A stretch of DNA of 15,635 nucleotides, taken from Candidatus Equimonas enterica (GTDB taxonomy: Bacteria; Bacteroidota; Bacteroidia; Bacteroidales; Bacteroidaceae). A model generated the notes under the pieces. It saw only the letters and a list, made by a program, of their open reading frames with translations. It was not told the DNA's origin and ran no database searches. Position 1 is the stretch's first letter. Each line of letters begins with the position of its first letter. Both the position numbers and the translations under genes were made by a program. Shown piece after piece: positions 6,046 to 13,763 of this stretch. The stretch covers positions 1 through 15,635 of the forward strand of contig JAGHRU010000090.1 of NCBI GenBank assembly GCA_018066225.1, given 5' to 3'.

Positions 6046-8622
6046 ATGCGTCATACCTTACATCACCTATTGGTATTGCTTTGCGCGTTTCTGCCACTTA
6101 GTCTCTGCGCTCAAACGATGCAAACCAAAGCCCCGCGAAGTGTAAACCTCTCGGGGACGATACGTTTGCAATATGTCGTCAATGGTGCGAGTAGTGCAGA
6201 TTTCACGACACCGTCCGGTCTTAGCAAAGACTTTGAAGTGCTGAGTGGACCCGCTACGTCCTCTTATAGCAGTTATCAGATGATAGGAGGACGCACATCC
6301 TCTCAGCAATCAGTCACTTATACCTTTATTCTCGCCCCCAAGCATGCAGGCAACTTCCAGATACCGGGGGCAACAGCCAGAGTGGGCGGTAAGGTGATAC
6401 GTTCGGCAAGTACGCCTATCGCTGTGACGGGTACTGGTAAGAGCGCTGCATCTTCGCCAGGCACACAGCGTCGCCCTAAGTCGGCAGACGAAGAGGACGA
6501 TTATGGACAGATGCGCAATAGCGGCACAAGTGTTACCAACAAAGACTTGTTTTTCACGGTAGAGCCCTCCAAGCGAAGCGTATATGAGCAAGAGCCTATT
6601 ATGCTGACCTATAAGTTTCATAGCATTGTCGATATGGGACGCATCAATGTCATGCTCAAACAACGCCCTGACCTCAAAGGCTTCTGGACGCAAGAGATAG
6701 AACTGCCGCGCAACATCACCCCGCAAATAGAGCGACGTGGCGGCAAAACTTATCGTACGGGTACGAACTTGCAGTACTTTCTCTATCCGCAGCAGACAGG
6801 TCGGCTGATGATACCAGGCATCACCTTTGATGTGGAGTATCTGCAACGCAACGCCAGTGTTGATATTATAGATGCGTTTTTCAATGGCCAGACGGCAACA
6901 GCAGCCCATGCACTGCGCCGTGTGCCCGACATAAGCATCAATGTATTGCCGCTACCAACGCCCAAGCCAGCAGATTTCTCGGGTGGTGTGGGCAGCATCA
7001 ACATCATGGCGAAACTCTTAACGCCGTCGTCTGCCACAAACGACATTGCCACGCTGCGTATTAGCATTAGTGGCAATGGTAACCTCAAACTTGTCAAAGC
7101 ACCCGTTGTCAAATTCCCCAAAGACTTTGACACCTTTGAGCCGAAGATGACAGACAAAACGAGTATCGGTATCAATGGCATCACGGGAGCAGTCTATTTC
7201 GACTACACTTACGTGCCACGCAATGTGGGGAAATATGATATTCCTCCCATTAGTTTTGTCTATTTTGACACGGAGACCCGTCAATACAAGACCCTGCAAA
7301 CAGCGCCAATCCACCTTGATGTGAAGCAAGGCAAACGTAGTGCCGAAGATGTGGATAGAGAACTTCAACTCCTTGCCAGCGATATCCACGACATACACCC
7401 CTGTGATGCTCACACTACCGCCTTCATGCCTAATGGCATATTGTGGTGGGGCACATGGCCGTTCTTTATCACGATAGTTGTCATACTGCTTGCTTTCGTT
7501 TGCCTTTACCTCTGGCTTCGACCATTTATTGCGCAACATGCCGATGCAGAGGGGATGCGCCTGCGTCGTGCAAACCGCAGAGCCAGCAAACTGTTGCGTG
7601 AAGCCAAAGCACAAATGGAAAGCAAAGACGCGACAACCTATTATGCCGCTTTGGAAGATGCGTTACACGGTTTCCTGACCGACAAATTGGCCTTACCGCG
7701 GACAGCCACGGCAGAGACCATTATCACGACGATGAGAGACAAGGGTATAGACGAAGCCTTGATAGAAGACGCAAAATCAATAATGGAAGAGTGTGACTTT
7801 GCCCGTTACGCTCCCACCTCGGACACGACAATGCGGCAGACAATATGGGAGAAGGCCTCAAAGGTCATTACTGACATGCAGCAACATCTGCGGATGCTTA
7901 TCCTCATAGCCGTAGTAGTGCCGTGTGCTCTATCTGCTGCTGTCGTACCTGCCGACTCGGCCTATAAGGCACGCGACTATATGCTTGCAGCCAAACGCTA
8001 TGAGCAGATGTGTAAATCTACGCCCAATGCAGACCTTTATTACAACTGTGGTAATGCCTATTACAAATTGGGGAAATACCCACAAGCTGTATTGGCTTAC
8101 GAGCGCGCCTTGAAAATGTGCCCAGAGCATAGCGATGCCGCTTACAATCTGCAATTGGTACGCACTCGCCTTGTGGACAAGTGGGCCGACCCGTCGGAAA
8201 TGTTCTTCGTTACGCTTTGGCGCAACATCTGGCAATCGTATGGTGTAAAGACATGGACGATATGGGCGCTTTTGTCTTTGATAGGGACGCTGGCTATGTT
8301 GATGCTCTATCTGCTCTCGCGTCGTGTCGTAGTGCGCAAACTGAGTTTTGCTTTGTGCATCCTATTGGCTTTGCTTTGCATCATTACCAATACTTATGCA
8401 GCATTGGCAAGGCAACGCTATCGCGATGAAGTACGTGGTGTCGTCGTCGTACCTACGGTCAAGACCTATCTGTCTCCCAACACGACTGCAAAAGCGGGCA
8501 GAACGCTCCACGAAGGTACCACAGTTGTTAAGACAGACAACTACGGTGCAGACTGGTGGCAAGTCACTTGTCCCGATGGCACTGAGGTGTGGTTGGATAA
8601 GAAAGCGTTGGAACAGGTGTAA
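6046..8622 (+). CDS. BatD-BatE fusion protein (aerotolerance, Bat system)
   Basis: One uninterrupted frame of 858 residues joins two proteins that are usually separate. Residues 1-22 are a signal peptide (ending SLCA). About 24-435 form the extracytoplasmic BatD region of beta-sandwich-like repeats. A membrane segment at about 466-490 (WWGTWPFFITIVVILLAFV) is followed by a basic cytoplasmic stretch to about 610. From Met611/Met617 the sequence restarts like BatE: a hydrophobic signal-like segment (MLILIAVVVPCALSAAVV), TPR helices at about 640-710 (LYYNCGNAYYKLGKYPQA), two membrane segments at about 737-757 and 766-787, and a C-terminal SH3-like domain (about 797-858) with GADWWQVTCPDGTEVWLD. 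The odd number of spans in each part keeps BatD, TPR and SH3 parts outside the cytoplasm. Bat proteins are linked to oxidative-stress survival in Bacteroides, but the mechanism is not settled. The usual batA/batB/batC and moxR are not adjacent upstream. Confidence 0.88.
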   Translation: MRHTLHHLLVLLCAFLPLSLCAQTMQTKAPRSVNLSGTIRLQYVVNGASSADFTTPSGLSKDFEVLSGPATSSYSSYQMIGGRTSSQQSVTYTFILAPKHAGNFQIPGATARVGGKVIRSASTPIAVTGTGKSAASSPGTQRRPKSADEEDDYGQMRNSGTSVTNKDLFFTVEPSKRSVYEQEPIMLTYKFHSIVDMGRINVMLKQRPDLKGFWTQEIELPRNITPQIERRGGKTYRTGTNLQYFLYPQQTGRLMIPGITFDVEYLQRNASVDIIDAFFNGQTATAAHALRRVPDISINVLPLPTPKPADFSGGVGSINIMAKLLTPSSATNDIATLRISISGNGNLKLVKAPVVKFPKDFDTFEPKMTDKTSIGINGITGAVYFDYTYVPRNVGKYDIPPISFVYFDTETRQYKTLQTAPIHLDVKQGKRSAEDVDRELQLLASDIHDIHPCDAHTTAFMPNGILWWGTWPFFITIVVILLAFVCLYLWLRPFIAQHADAEGMRLRRANRRASKLLREAKAQMESKDATTYYAALEDALHGFLTDKLALPRTATAETIITTMRDKGIDEALIEDAKSIMEECDFARYAPTSDTTMRQTIWEKASKVITDMQQHLRMLILIAVVVPCALSAAVVPADSAYKARDYMLAAKRYEQMCKSTPNADLYYNCGNAYYKLGKYPQAVLAYERALKMCPEHSDAAYNLQLVRTRLVDKWADPSEMFFVTLWRNIWQSYGVKTWTIWALLSLIGTLAMLMLYLLSRRVVVRKLSFALCILLALLCIITNTYAALARQRYRDEVRGVVVVPTVKTYLSPNTTAKAGRTLHEGTTVVKTDNYGADWWQVTCPDGTEVWLDKKALEQV

Positions 8623-8651
8623 CCATTATAGACATTACAGTCCCAAGTCCT

Positions 8652-9296
8652 ATGAATCTCTTTGACATCTTCGCTTTACGCCTTTTCGGCGGCTCATCCT
8701 CGCTATGGCTCGATGCGGTAGCGTGGCAAGTGTCAGGACGTTTCTCGTGGTTGCCTTTCTATGTTGCTATGCTGTGGATGCTCTGGCAAGGTAAAGACAA
8801 ACGTCGCATCATCATCTTGATGGCCGTGTTGGGGCTCGCTGTTTTGATTGCCGACCAAGTTGCCTCTGGCGTCTTCAAGCCGCTTATAGCACGATATAGA
8901 CCAGCACAAGAGCCGCGTCTATTTCCTACCATTGACATCGTGGGCGGCTATCGTGGCGGCTTATATGGCTTTTTTTCCTCTCATGCTGCCAACACGGTAG
9001 CCGTGGCCACCGTGCTTTGGGCGTGGTGGCAGCACAAGGGCATACACATCTGCCTTGCTGTGTGGTGTGTCCTCAACTGCTGGTCGCGTCTATATCTCGG
9101 CGTACACTACATGACAGACCTCATGGTTGGAGCCGCATTTGGTCTGCTGGTTGGCTTTGTGCTTCGCAAGATTAGCATACGGTGGCTGGGTGACTTTCGT
9201 AGTGAGGCGATGACTCGTGATGCGTCCTGTACCATAGAGAATGCCTTTATCTGCAACTGCATTCTGCTGCTTATCCCCTTTACACTGCTGTACTAA
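8652..9296 (+). CDS. PAP2-family membrane lipid phosphatase
   Basis: A 214-residue, multi-span protein carrying all three PAP2 phosphatase motifs: KPLIARYRP (K-x6-RP), GFFSSHAANT (the SGH-type motif with its catalytic His), and SRLYLGVHYMTD (SR-x5-H-x3-D). Hydrophobic segments surround them, placing the active site at the periplasmic face. Likely substrates are undecaprenyl pyrophosphate, phosphatidylglycerol phosphate or lipid A phosphate; sequence alone does not decide. It begins 29 bp after the BatD-BatE gene and ends 16 bp before the DUF4199 gene. Polysaccharide polymerisation genes upstream and a polyprenyl-type GT2 downstream fit a role in recycling the lipid carrier, though this is inference. 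After motif 3 there is a polar stretch and a final hydrophobic, Cys-containing tail (AFICNCILLLIPFTLLY). Confidence 0.9.
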   Translation: MNLFDIFALRLFGGSSSLWLDAVAWQVSGRFSWLPFYVAMLWMLWQGKDKRRIIILMAVLGLAVLIADQVASGVFKPLIARYRPAQEPRLFPTIDIVGGYRGGLYGFFSSHAANTVAVATVLWAWWQHKGIHICLAVWCVLNCWSRLYLGVHYMTDLMVGAAFGLLVGFVLRKISIRWLGDFRSEAMTRDASCTIENAFICNCILLLIPFTLLY

Positions 9297-9312
9297 CGAA
9301 AACATAACAAGT

Positions 9313-9891
9313 ATGTCCACACCAACTCCTAATAAGTTTTCTCAATCCAATGCTTTTGCCATGTGGCATGGCTTGATGCTTGGTATGTACGAAATCGTAC
9401 TATTTGCCATGGGTATTTATGGCATCAGTCACCCCACGATGTCGCTCTTGCAAAGCGTGGGAATGATTGTTCTCGCTGTTTTGCCGTTTCTGCTTACGCA
9501 AAGGTTTCGCAGACTCATAGGCGATAAAGTCACGCCTTTTACGTTCTCGCAAGGGTTTAGCCATACGCTGCTTACCGTTATTTATGCTGCATTTTGGTTG
9601 TCACTAAGTGTTTGGGTGTATTTCTCCTACATCGACCACGGCTTCTTGTGCGACAGTTATCTCGCACGATTGCAGTCGCCCGAGATGATAGACTATATGA
9701 AGGCCTCTGGGCTGACAGAAGAGATAGCGATGCTTACCGACGGTCGGACACCCGCTGATGTTGTAGAAATGATGCGTGGCATCACACCTGTCGATTATGC
9801 CAGTATGGCATTAAGTCTTTCTTTCATCGTGAGCGTCCCTGTCAGCCTATTGGCGGGCATCATATATAAGCGCAAAGGACAAACTTCTTAG
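9313..9891 (+). CDS. DUF4199-family membrane protein
   Basis: I start this gene at the ATG at 9313 (192 residues), giving MSTPTPNKFSQSNAFAMWHG. The frame is open further left to 9241, but that would overlap the PAP2 gene by 56 bp and add Cys-rich residues with no family likeness. Four hydrophobic segments lie near residues 17-37, 44-64, 79-104 and 163-190, with a more polar region between the third and fourth. This is the layout of DUF4199 proteins, a Bacteroidota family of unknown function. It sits 35 bp before a polyprenyl-phosphate-type GT2, a pairing I recall as common in Bacteroidales. GtrB-type transferases need a small membrane partner that flips the lipid-linked sugar, and DUF4199 might fill that role; this is speculation. 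Confidence 0.82.
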   Translation: MSTPTPNKFSQSNAFAMWHGLMLGMYEIVLFAMGIYGISHPTMSLLQSVGMIVLAVLPFLLTQRFRRLIGDKVTPFTFSQGFSHTLLTVIYAAFWLSLSVWVYFSYIDHGFLCDSYLARLQSPEMIDYMKASGLTEEIAMLTDGRTPADVVEMMRGITPVDYASMALSLSFIVSVPVSLLAGIIYKRKGQTS

Positions 9892-9926
9892 CAATAACTT
9901 CATCATACATATAACATATATATATT
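9892..9926 (+). other. AT-rich spacer with alternating TA run
   Basis: The 35-base gap between the DUF4199 and GT2 genes contains a run of alternating A and T (ACATATATATATT) just before the ATG at 9927, unlike the more GC-rich surroundings. An A/T-rich leader is common before Bacteroidota start codons and can aid initiation without a Shine-Dalgarno sequence. I see no clear TAnnTTTG promoter element. Confidence 0.4.
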
Positions 9927-10886
9927 ATGACTCCCAACATTACCGTCGTAGTCCCTCTGTACAACGAAGACGAAAGTCTCCGCGAATTATATGATTGGAT
10001 ACACCGTGTCATGTCAGGACACGACTTCACTTATCAACTGCTCTTTGTCGATGATGGTAGTACTGACCGCTCGTGGCAGGTGATAGAGGCCTTGGCCAAG
10101 GAAGATGCGAATGTGCATGGCATACGTTTTCGTCGCAACTATGGCAAGAGCCCTGCGCTCTATTGCGGTTTCAAGGCCGCCGAGGGCGATGTGGTGATTA
10201 CTATGGACGCCGATCTCCAAGACTCGCCCGACGAAATCCCCGAACTCTATCGCATGATAACGGAAGAGGGTTATGATCTCGTCAGTGGCTATAAGCAGAA
10301 ACGCTACGACCCACTCTCCAAGACTTTGCCTACCAAACTATTCAACGCCACAGCACGCAAGGTGAGCGGTATCCACAATCTGCACGATTTCAACTGTGGC
10401 CTCAAAGCCTATCGTCGAGAGGTCGTGAAGAACATTGAGGTCTATGGTGAGATGCACCGCTACATCCCTTATCTGGCTAAAAATGCAGGTTTTAGCAAAA
10501 TCGGCGAGAAAGTCGTGCAACATCAAAAGCGTGTGCACGGCACCTCAAAGTTTATGGGGTGGAACCGCTTTGTCAATGGCTATCTCGACCTTATTTCACT
10601 TTGGTTTCTTAATTCCTTTGGCTTGAAGCCGATGCATGTCTTTGGCTTCCTCGGTTCGTTGATGTTTCTCCTTGGCTTCGTCGCTTGCATCATTGTAGGC
10701 GGTGTCAAGGTGGCGCATCTCTGTGTGGGCACGCCTGCACCACTGGTGGCCAACAATCCCTATTTCTACATCGCACTGACGACGATGATATTGGGCACGC
10801 AACTTTTTGTGGCAGGTTTCCTCGGCGAACTCATATCGCGCAATGCCGCAGGACGCAACGACTACCACATTGCGACAACGATATAA
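9927..10886 (+). CDS. Polyprenyl-phosphate-type GT2 glycosyltransferase (DPM1/GtrB-like)
   Basis: A 319-residue enzyme with an N-terminal GT-A domain and two C-terminal membrane helices. Motifs include VVVPLYNEDESL, VDDGSTD at 41-47, the metal-binding DADLQDSPDEIPE from residue 94, HDFNCGLKAYRREV and the juxtamembrane GWNRFVNGYLDLISLWF. The two hydrophobic segments lie at about 235-260 and 272-300. This is the architecture of GtrB and dolichyl-phosphate mannose/glucose synthase-like proteins. They move a sugar from a nucleotide donor to a polyprenyl phosphate at the inner face of the cytoplasmic membrane, for later use by a periplasmic GT-C enzyme. The donor sugar is not assignable. It follows the DUF4199 gene by 35 bp and precedes the DUF6452-like gene by 5 bp, so all three probably share a transcript. 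Confidence 0.9.
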   Translation: MTPNITVVVPLYNEDESLRELYDWIHRVMSGHDFTYQLLFVDDGSTDRSWQVIEALAKEDANVHGIRFRRNYGKSPALYCGFKAAEGDVVITMDADLQDSPDEIPELYRMITEEGYDLVSGYKQKRYDPLSKTLPTKLFNATARKVSGIHNLHDFNCGLKAYRREVVKNIEVYGEMHRYIPYLAKNAGFSKIGEKVVQHQKRVHGTSKFMGWNRFVNGYLDLISLWFLNSFGLKPMHVFGFLGSLMFLLGFVACIIVGGVKVAHLCVGTPAPLVANNPYFYIALTTMILGTQLFVAGFLGELISRNAAGRNDYHIATTI

Positions 10887-10891
10887 TATGT

Positions 10892-11416
10892 ATGTTCAAT
10901 AGACTAACCTTTCTCGTCAAAGTCGCAGTCACCAGTCTCGTGTTGCTTTGTGCCTGCACCAGCATAGACTGTCCGCTTGATAATGTCGTAGAGTGTACCT
11001 ATGCGCTCTACGACAGCAAGAGCAAAGCCCCAATGCAGCTTGCAGACACCCTTACGGTGAGCACGGTCAAAGCAGATGGCGCGGACACGATATTGCTCAA
11101 TCGCCTTGTCGGCTGTCGTGACTTCGCACTTCCTATGCGTCATGTTTCTGGGGCAGACACTTTGCTGTTTCGCCTCTCCAACACATGGCAGCAGCACGCT
11201 GTAGATACCGTCATCATAGCACAAGAGGCTGTGCCTTATTACGAGGACTTGGACTGCCCTGCGAGCATATTTCATACGCTCATATCTGCAAAAGCTATCT
11301 CTCACCAGCCTTCTGCCACTTCGCCTGTAACAATAGACAGTATCATCATCACTCGCCCACAAGTCACCTATGACAATATCGAAAACATACGCATCTATAT
11401 GCATGCTTCTTATTAG
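10892..11416 (+). CDS. DUF6452-like lipoprotein
   Basis: From the ATG at 10892 the protein has 174 residues. The frame extends left into the GT2 gene, but only this ATG gives a signal peptide (MFNRLTFLVKVAVTSLVLLC). The lipobox is L-C-A-C with Cys22 as the likely lipidated residue. The mature part begins CTSIDCPLDNVVECTYALYD and includes paired Cys, TLLFRLSN and repeated Asp-Thr motifs before beta-strand-like segments. The start, size and position next to a DUF6048-like gene match DUF6452, a Bacteroidota family without known function. The call is from memory of the family, so it is tentative. The last 47 bp overlap the next gene in another frame, and the GT2 gene ends 5 bp upstream. It should be a periplasm-facing or surface lipoprotein. 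Confidence 0.72.
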   Translation: MFNRLTFLVKVAVTSLVLLCACTSIDCPLDNVVECTYALYDSKSKAPMQLADTLTVSTVKADGADTILLNRLVGCRDFALPMRHVSGADTLLFRLSNTWQQHAVDTVIIAQEAVPYYEDLDCPASIFHTLISAKAISHQPSATSPVTIDSIIITRPQVTYDNIENIRIYMHASY

Positions 11417-12044
11417 TGTGCTGCCACTGTCGGCGCAGGGGACGAAAGCACCCAGCGATACGCGACCCGAGTCGCAAGGGAAGCACGCGCCCCGTTTTAC
11501 CGTCACGTTCGACTTGGCGGGGGCGGTGATGTGCGCTGCCACCGACTGGGGACAATATGAAATTGGGCTTAAAGCAAGGGTGCATGAGAGGTGGTATGGC
11601 GCGCTGGAACTGGGTATCGGTTGTGCTGATGCCACAGATGCCAACACGTCCTTGCACTACACGACGCGTGCGCCGTATGGCCGCATCGGCTGCGACTACA
11701 ATTTCCTGCGCCGTACGGACACGGGGCATCGTCTCTATGGCGGGCTCCGTGTGGCCTATTCGCCTTTTGCCTACGACATCTCGGGACCCGACATAGAGGA
11801 CCCCGTATGGGGCGGAAATACACCGTTTCAATATGCAGACGTCAAGAGCCATGCCCTCTGGGGCGAAGCGGTTGTGGGGCTGGAAACCTACATCTGGCGT
11901 TTTGTGCGCTTGGGATGGACGGTGCGCTACCGTGTCAAGTGTAGCGAGAAAAAACAGGATATCGGGCATGCTTGGTATATCCCGGGCTACGGCAAGGGCA
12001 AAGACCACTTTGGCGGCACGATGACCATAGGCTTTGAGTTTTAA
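11370..12044 (+). CDS. DUF6048-like outer-membrane beta-barrel protein
   Basis: A 224-residue secreted protein. The signal peptide is MTISKTYASICMLLISVLPLSAQ. Starting at 11370 is needed for it, because the inner ATG at 11403 leaves no charged N-region, so a 47-bp overlap with the lipoprotein gene is real. The mature part alternates hydrophobic and polar residues and has aromatic turns: YEIGLKARVHERWYGALELG, HYTTRAPYGRIGCDYNFL, YGGLRVAYSPFAYDI, and a final strand FGGTMTIGFEF ending in Phe, the usual C-terminus of an outer-membrane barrel. This pattern fits DUF6048 and barrels of perhaps 8-10 strands. Its overlap with the DUF6452-like lipoprotein suggests joint synthesis in fixed ratio and a shared outer-membrane task. 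No function is known to me. Confidence 0.78.
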   Translation: MTISKTYASICMLLISVLPLSAQGTKAPSDTRPESQGKHAPRFTVTFDLAGAVMCAATDWGQYEIGLKARVHERWYGALELGIGCADATDANTSLHYTTRAPYGRIGCDYNFLRRTDTGHRLYGGLRVAYSPFAYDISGPDIEDPVWGGNTPFQYADVKSHALWGEAVVGLETYIWRFVRLGWTVRYRVKCSEKKQDIGHAWYIPGYGKGKDHFGGTMTIGFEF

Positions 12045-12070
12045 CACCACGAAATAAACAAGACATCTCT

Positions 12071-13057
12071 ATGAAACGCATCTTCTCTATTCTATTCCTT
12101 CTGCTGCTGATAGTTGGCACATGGTACATCCTCAAAGGGGCTAAATACAGAGTTGCCGAAGGCCCTGTCTTTGGTACGACATACCGCGTGAAATATGAGG
12201 CAACCGAGGATTTGGCTGACGCTATTGAGCAGGAGTTGCAGCGGGTGGATGGCGCGCTGTCGATGTTCAACGATAGCAGCACGTTGAGCCTCTTCAACAA
12301 GACGGGAGAGGTGAAGCAGAAGGACGCGTATTTCGATGCCGTAGTGCGTCTTGCGCTGCGCATATCTGCGGAGACTGGTGGTGCCTTCGACATCACCGTA
12401 GCTCCTCTGGTGGAGGCCTGGGGCTTTGGGCGAAGCGACAAGGCCGTGCCCTCTGCCGAGAAACTTGACAGCCTTATGCCGCACATCGGTGCCCATCACT
12501 TGACATACGACGAGCGACGCAACTTGCTCCGGCGCGACGATGCTGGGGTGAAGATAGACTGCGCCGCGATAGCCAAAGGATATGCTGTCGATTGCATCGC
12601 TGCGCTACTCCGTAAGCACGGAGTAAGCAACTACATGGTGGAAATAGGCGGTGAAGTCAGCGTCTCTGGGCATAACGACAAAGGCCATGCTTGGAAGGTG
12701 GGAATTGCCCGACCGACGGCAGGCAGCAACGCCGTGCAAGGAGAGACCGAACACATCCTCACGTTGCGCGGCAAAGCACTGGCTACGAGTGGCAACTACC
12801 ACAACTACTACGAGGTGGATGGCAGACGCTATGCCCACACCATAGACCCTCATACGGGACGTCCCGTGCAGCACGATGTGCTCTCTGCCACGGTCATTGC
12901 CCCCACTTGTGCCGAAGCCGACGCCTATGCCACCGCCTTTATGGTGATGGGTCGCGAGAAGGCTCGCGCGTTCGTCAAGGCTCACAAGGCACTGAAAGCC
13001 TATCTCATCTATGCCAAGCCCGGAGGAGAACTCGCCACGGACTCCATCGGCCAATAA
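12071..13057 (+). CDS. apbE: FAD:protein FMN transferase (ApbE family)
   Basis: A 328-residue ApbE enzyme that attaches FMN from FAD to Thr/Ser of exported proteins such as RnfG or NqrC, using Mg2+, at the outer face of the membrane. Family motifs are all present: GGAFDITVAPLVEAWGFG from residue 103, DCAAIAKGYAVD at 163-174, YMVEIGGEVSVSG, ATSGNYHNYY, HTIDPHTGRPV from residue 256, and CAEADAYATAFMVMG. Many ApbE proteins are lipoproteins; here the N-terminus (MKRIFSILFLLLLIVGTWYI) has no Cys and ends in a bulky sequence, so it looks like a membrane anchor. No flavoprotein target gene is in the window. It lies 26 bp after the DUF6048-like gene and 13 bp before the Crp/Fnr gene. Confidence 0.93.
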   Translation: MKRIFSILFLLLLIVGTWYILKGAKYRVAEGPVFGTTYRVKYEATEDLADAIEQELQRVDGALSMFNDSSTLSLFNKTGEVKQKDAYFDAVVRLALRISAETGGAFDITVAPLVEAWGFGRSDKAVPSAEKLDSLMPHIGAHHLTYDERRNLLRRDDAGVKIDCAAIAKGYAVDCIAALLRKHGVSNYMVEIGGEVSVSGHNDKGHAWKVGIARPTAGSNAVQGETEHILTLRGKALATSGNYHNYYEVDGRRYAHTIDPHTGRPVQHDVLSATVIAPTCAEADAYATAFMVMGREKARAFVKAHKALKAYLIYAKPGGELATDSIGQ

Positions 13058-13070
13058 AGACCAACGACTT

Positions 13071-13763
13071 ATGAATATCTATCAGCGTCTCGCCGCTCTC
13101 CCCTTGTTTCAAGGCATGAGTACCTACGACCTCATGCAGATAGCCAGCGAAGTCCGACTCGATTTTAGTACCATCGGTAAGGGCACGGACATCGTAGGCA
13201 GTCACGCTACTGCTGACCGTGTAGTGTTTGTCATCGCCGGCTGCGTGAGGCGTTTGCAGAGTGCCTACGACGGCACCTACCGCCTCGAAGAGGTCATTCC
13301 TGCGCCGTGTGTGCTGCGTCCAGAGCGTTTGTTTGGTCGCACGCCATACTATCTTGATACGTTTGTGGCCGACGCAGACGACACGCAACTTATGGTCGTC
13401 AGCAAGGACGACATTCGTGATAAACTGTTTGCGCACCCTGCATTTCATTTGAGTTATCTCAACGCGGTATGTAGCGCGGTACAAGTCTTTGACACCCGAC
13501 TCTGGACGCGCTATCCGCAGACGGTGCTCGGCCGCTTTCTCTACTTCGTGGGCATCCGCTCCTTGCGCCCCAGTGGCCACAAGGAGGTGTATATCGATAT
13601 GCTCACTTTGGCGCGCGAACTGGTGACCACGCGCCGCAACGTGTCGGCCATGCTGGGCGCGCTCCGCGACGAAGGCCTCATCAGTCTCAAACGGGGGCAT
13701 ATCATCATCCCCCATTACGAGCATCTCCTCATGAAGATTAAGCGTCTGCCCATCGAGAAATAA
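13071..13763 (+). CDS. Crp/Fnr-family transcription regulator
   Basis: From the ATG at 13071 the protein has 230 residues. The frame is open to 13011, but the start at 13071 leaves a 13-bp gap after apbE and gives the usual opening MNIYQRLAALPLFQGMSTYDL. The N-terminal half is a cyclic-nucleotide-binding-like beta-roll (VFVIAGCVRRLQSAYDG, YRLEEVIPAPCVLRPERLFG). A dimerisation helix follows near residues 125-155. The C-terminal winged helix at about 177-215 includes LTLARELVTTRRNVSAML and LRDEGLISLKRGHIIIP. I see no Cys cluster of the kind that binds an Fe-S centre in Fnr, and the phosphate-binding Arg/Glu signature of true Crp is not evident, so its ligand is unknown. The next genes encode sialic-acid catabolism and a 22-bp repeat array lies between them, making them a possible target. 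Confidence 0.88.
   Translation: MNIYQRLAALPLFQGMSTYDLMQIASEVRLDFSTIGKGTDIVGSHATADRVVFVIAGCVRRLQSAYDGTYRLEEVIPAPCVLRPERLFGRTPYYLDTFVADADDTQLMVVSKDDIRDKLFAHPAFHLSYLNAVCSAVQVFDTRLWTRYPQTVLGRFLYFVGIRSLRPSGHKEVYIDMLTLARELVTTRRNVSAMLGALRDEGLISLKRGHIIIPHYEHLLMKIKRLPIEK

Noticed and set aside
9241..9312. Longer N-terminus for the DUF4199 protein
   Set aside because: It would overlap the PAP2 gene by 56 bp and adds 24 residues with several Cys that do not fit the family start. The ATG at 9313 is in the gap between genes.
9270..9330. Bacteroides-type promoter (TAnnTTTG) in this and other gaps
   Set aside because: I looked in the gaps before 237, 5089, 6046, 9313 and 13834 and found no convincing -7/-33 pair, so I report no promoter.
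10904..12050. Two minus-strand frames (10904-11647 and 11364-12050) opposite the DUF6452/DUF6048 pair
   Set aside because: The plus-strand products have clear signal peptides and fit known families. The antisense products have neither and overlap each other.
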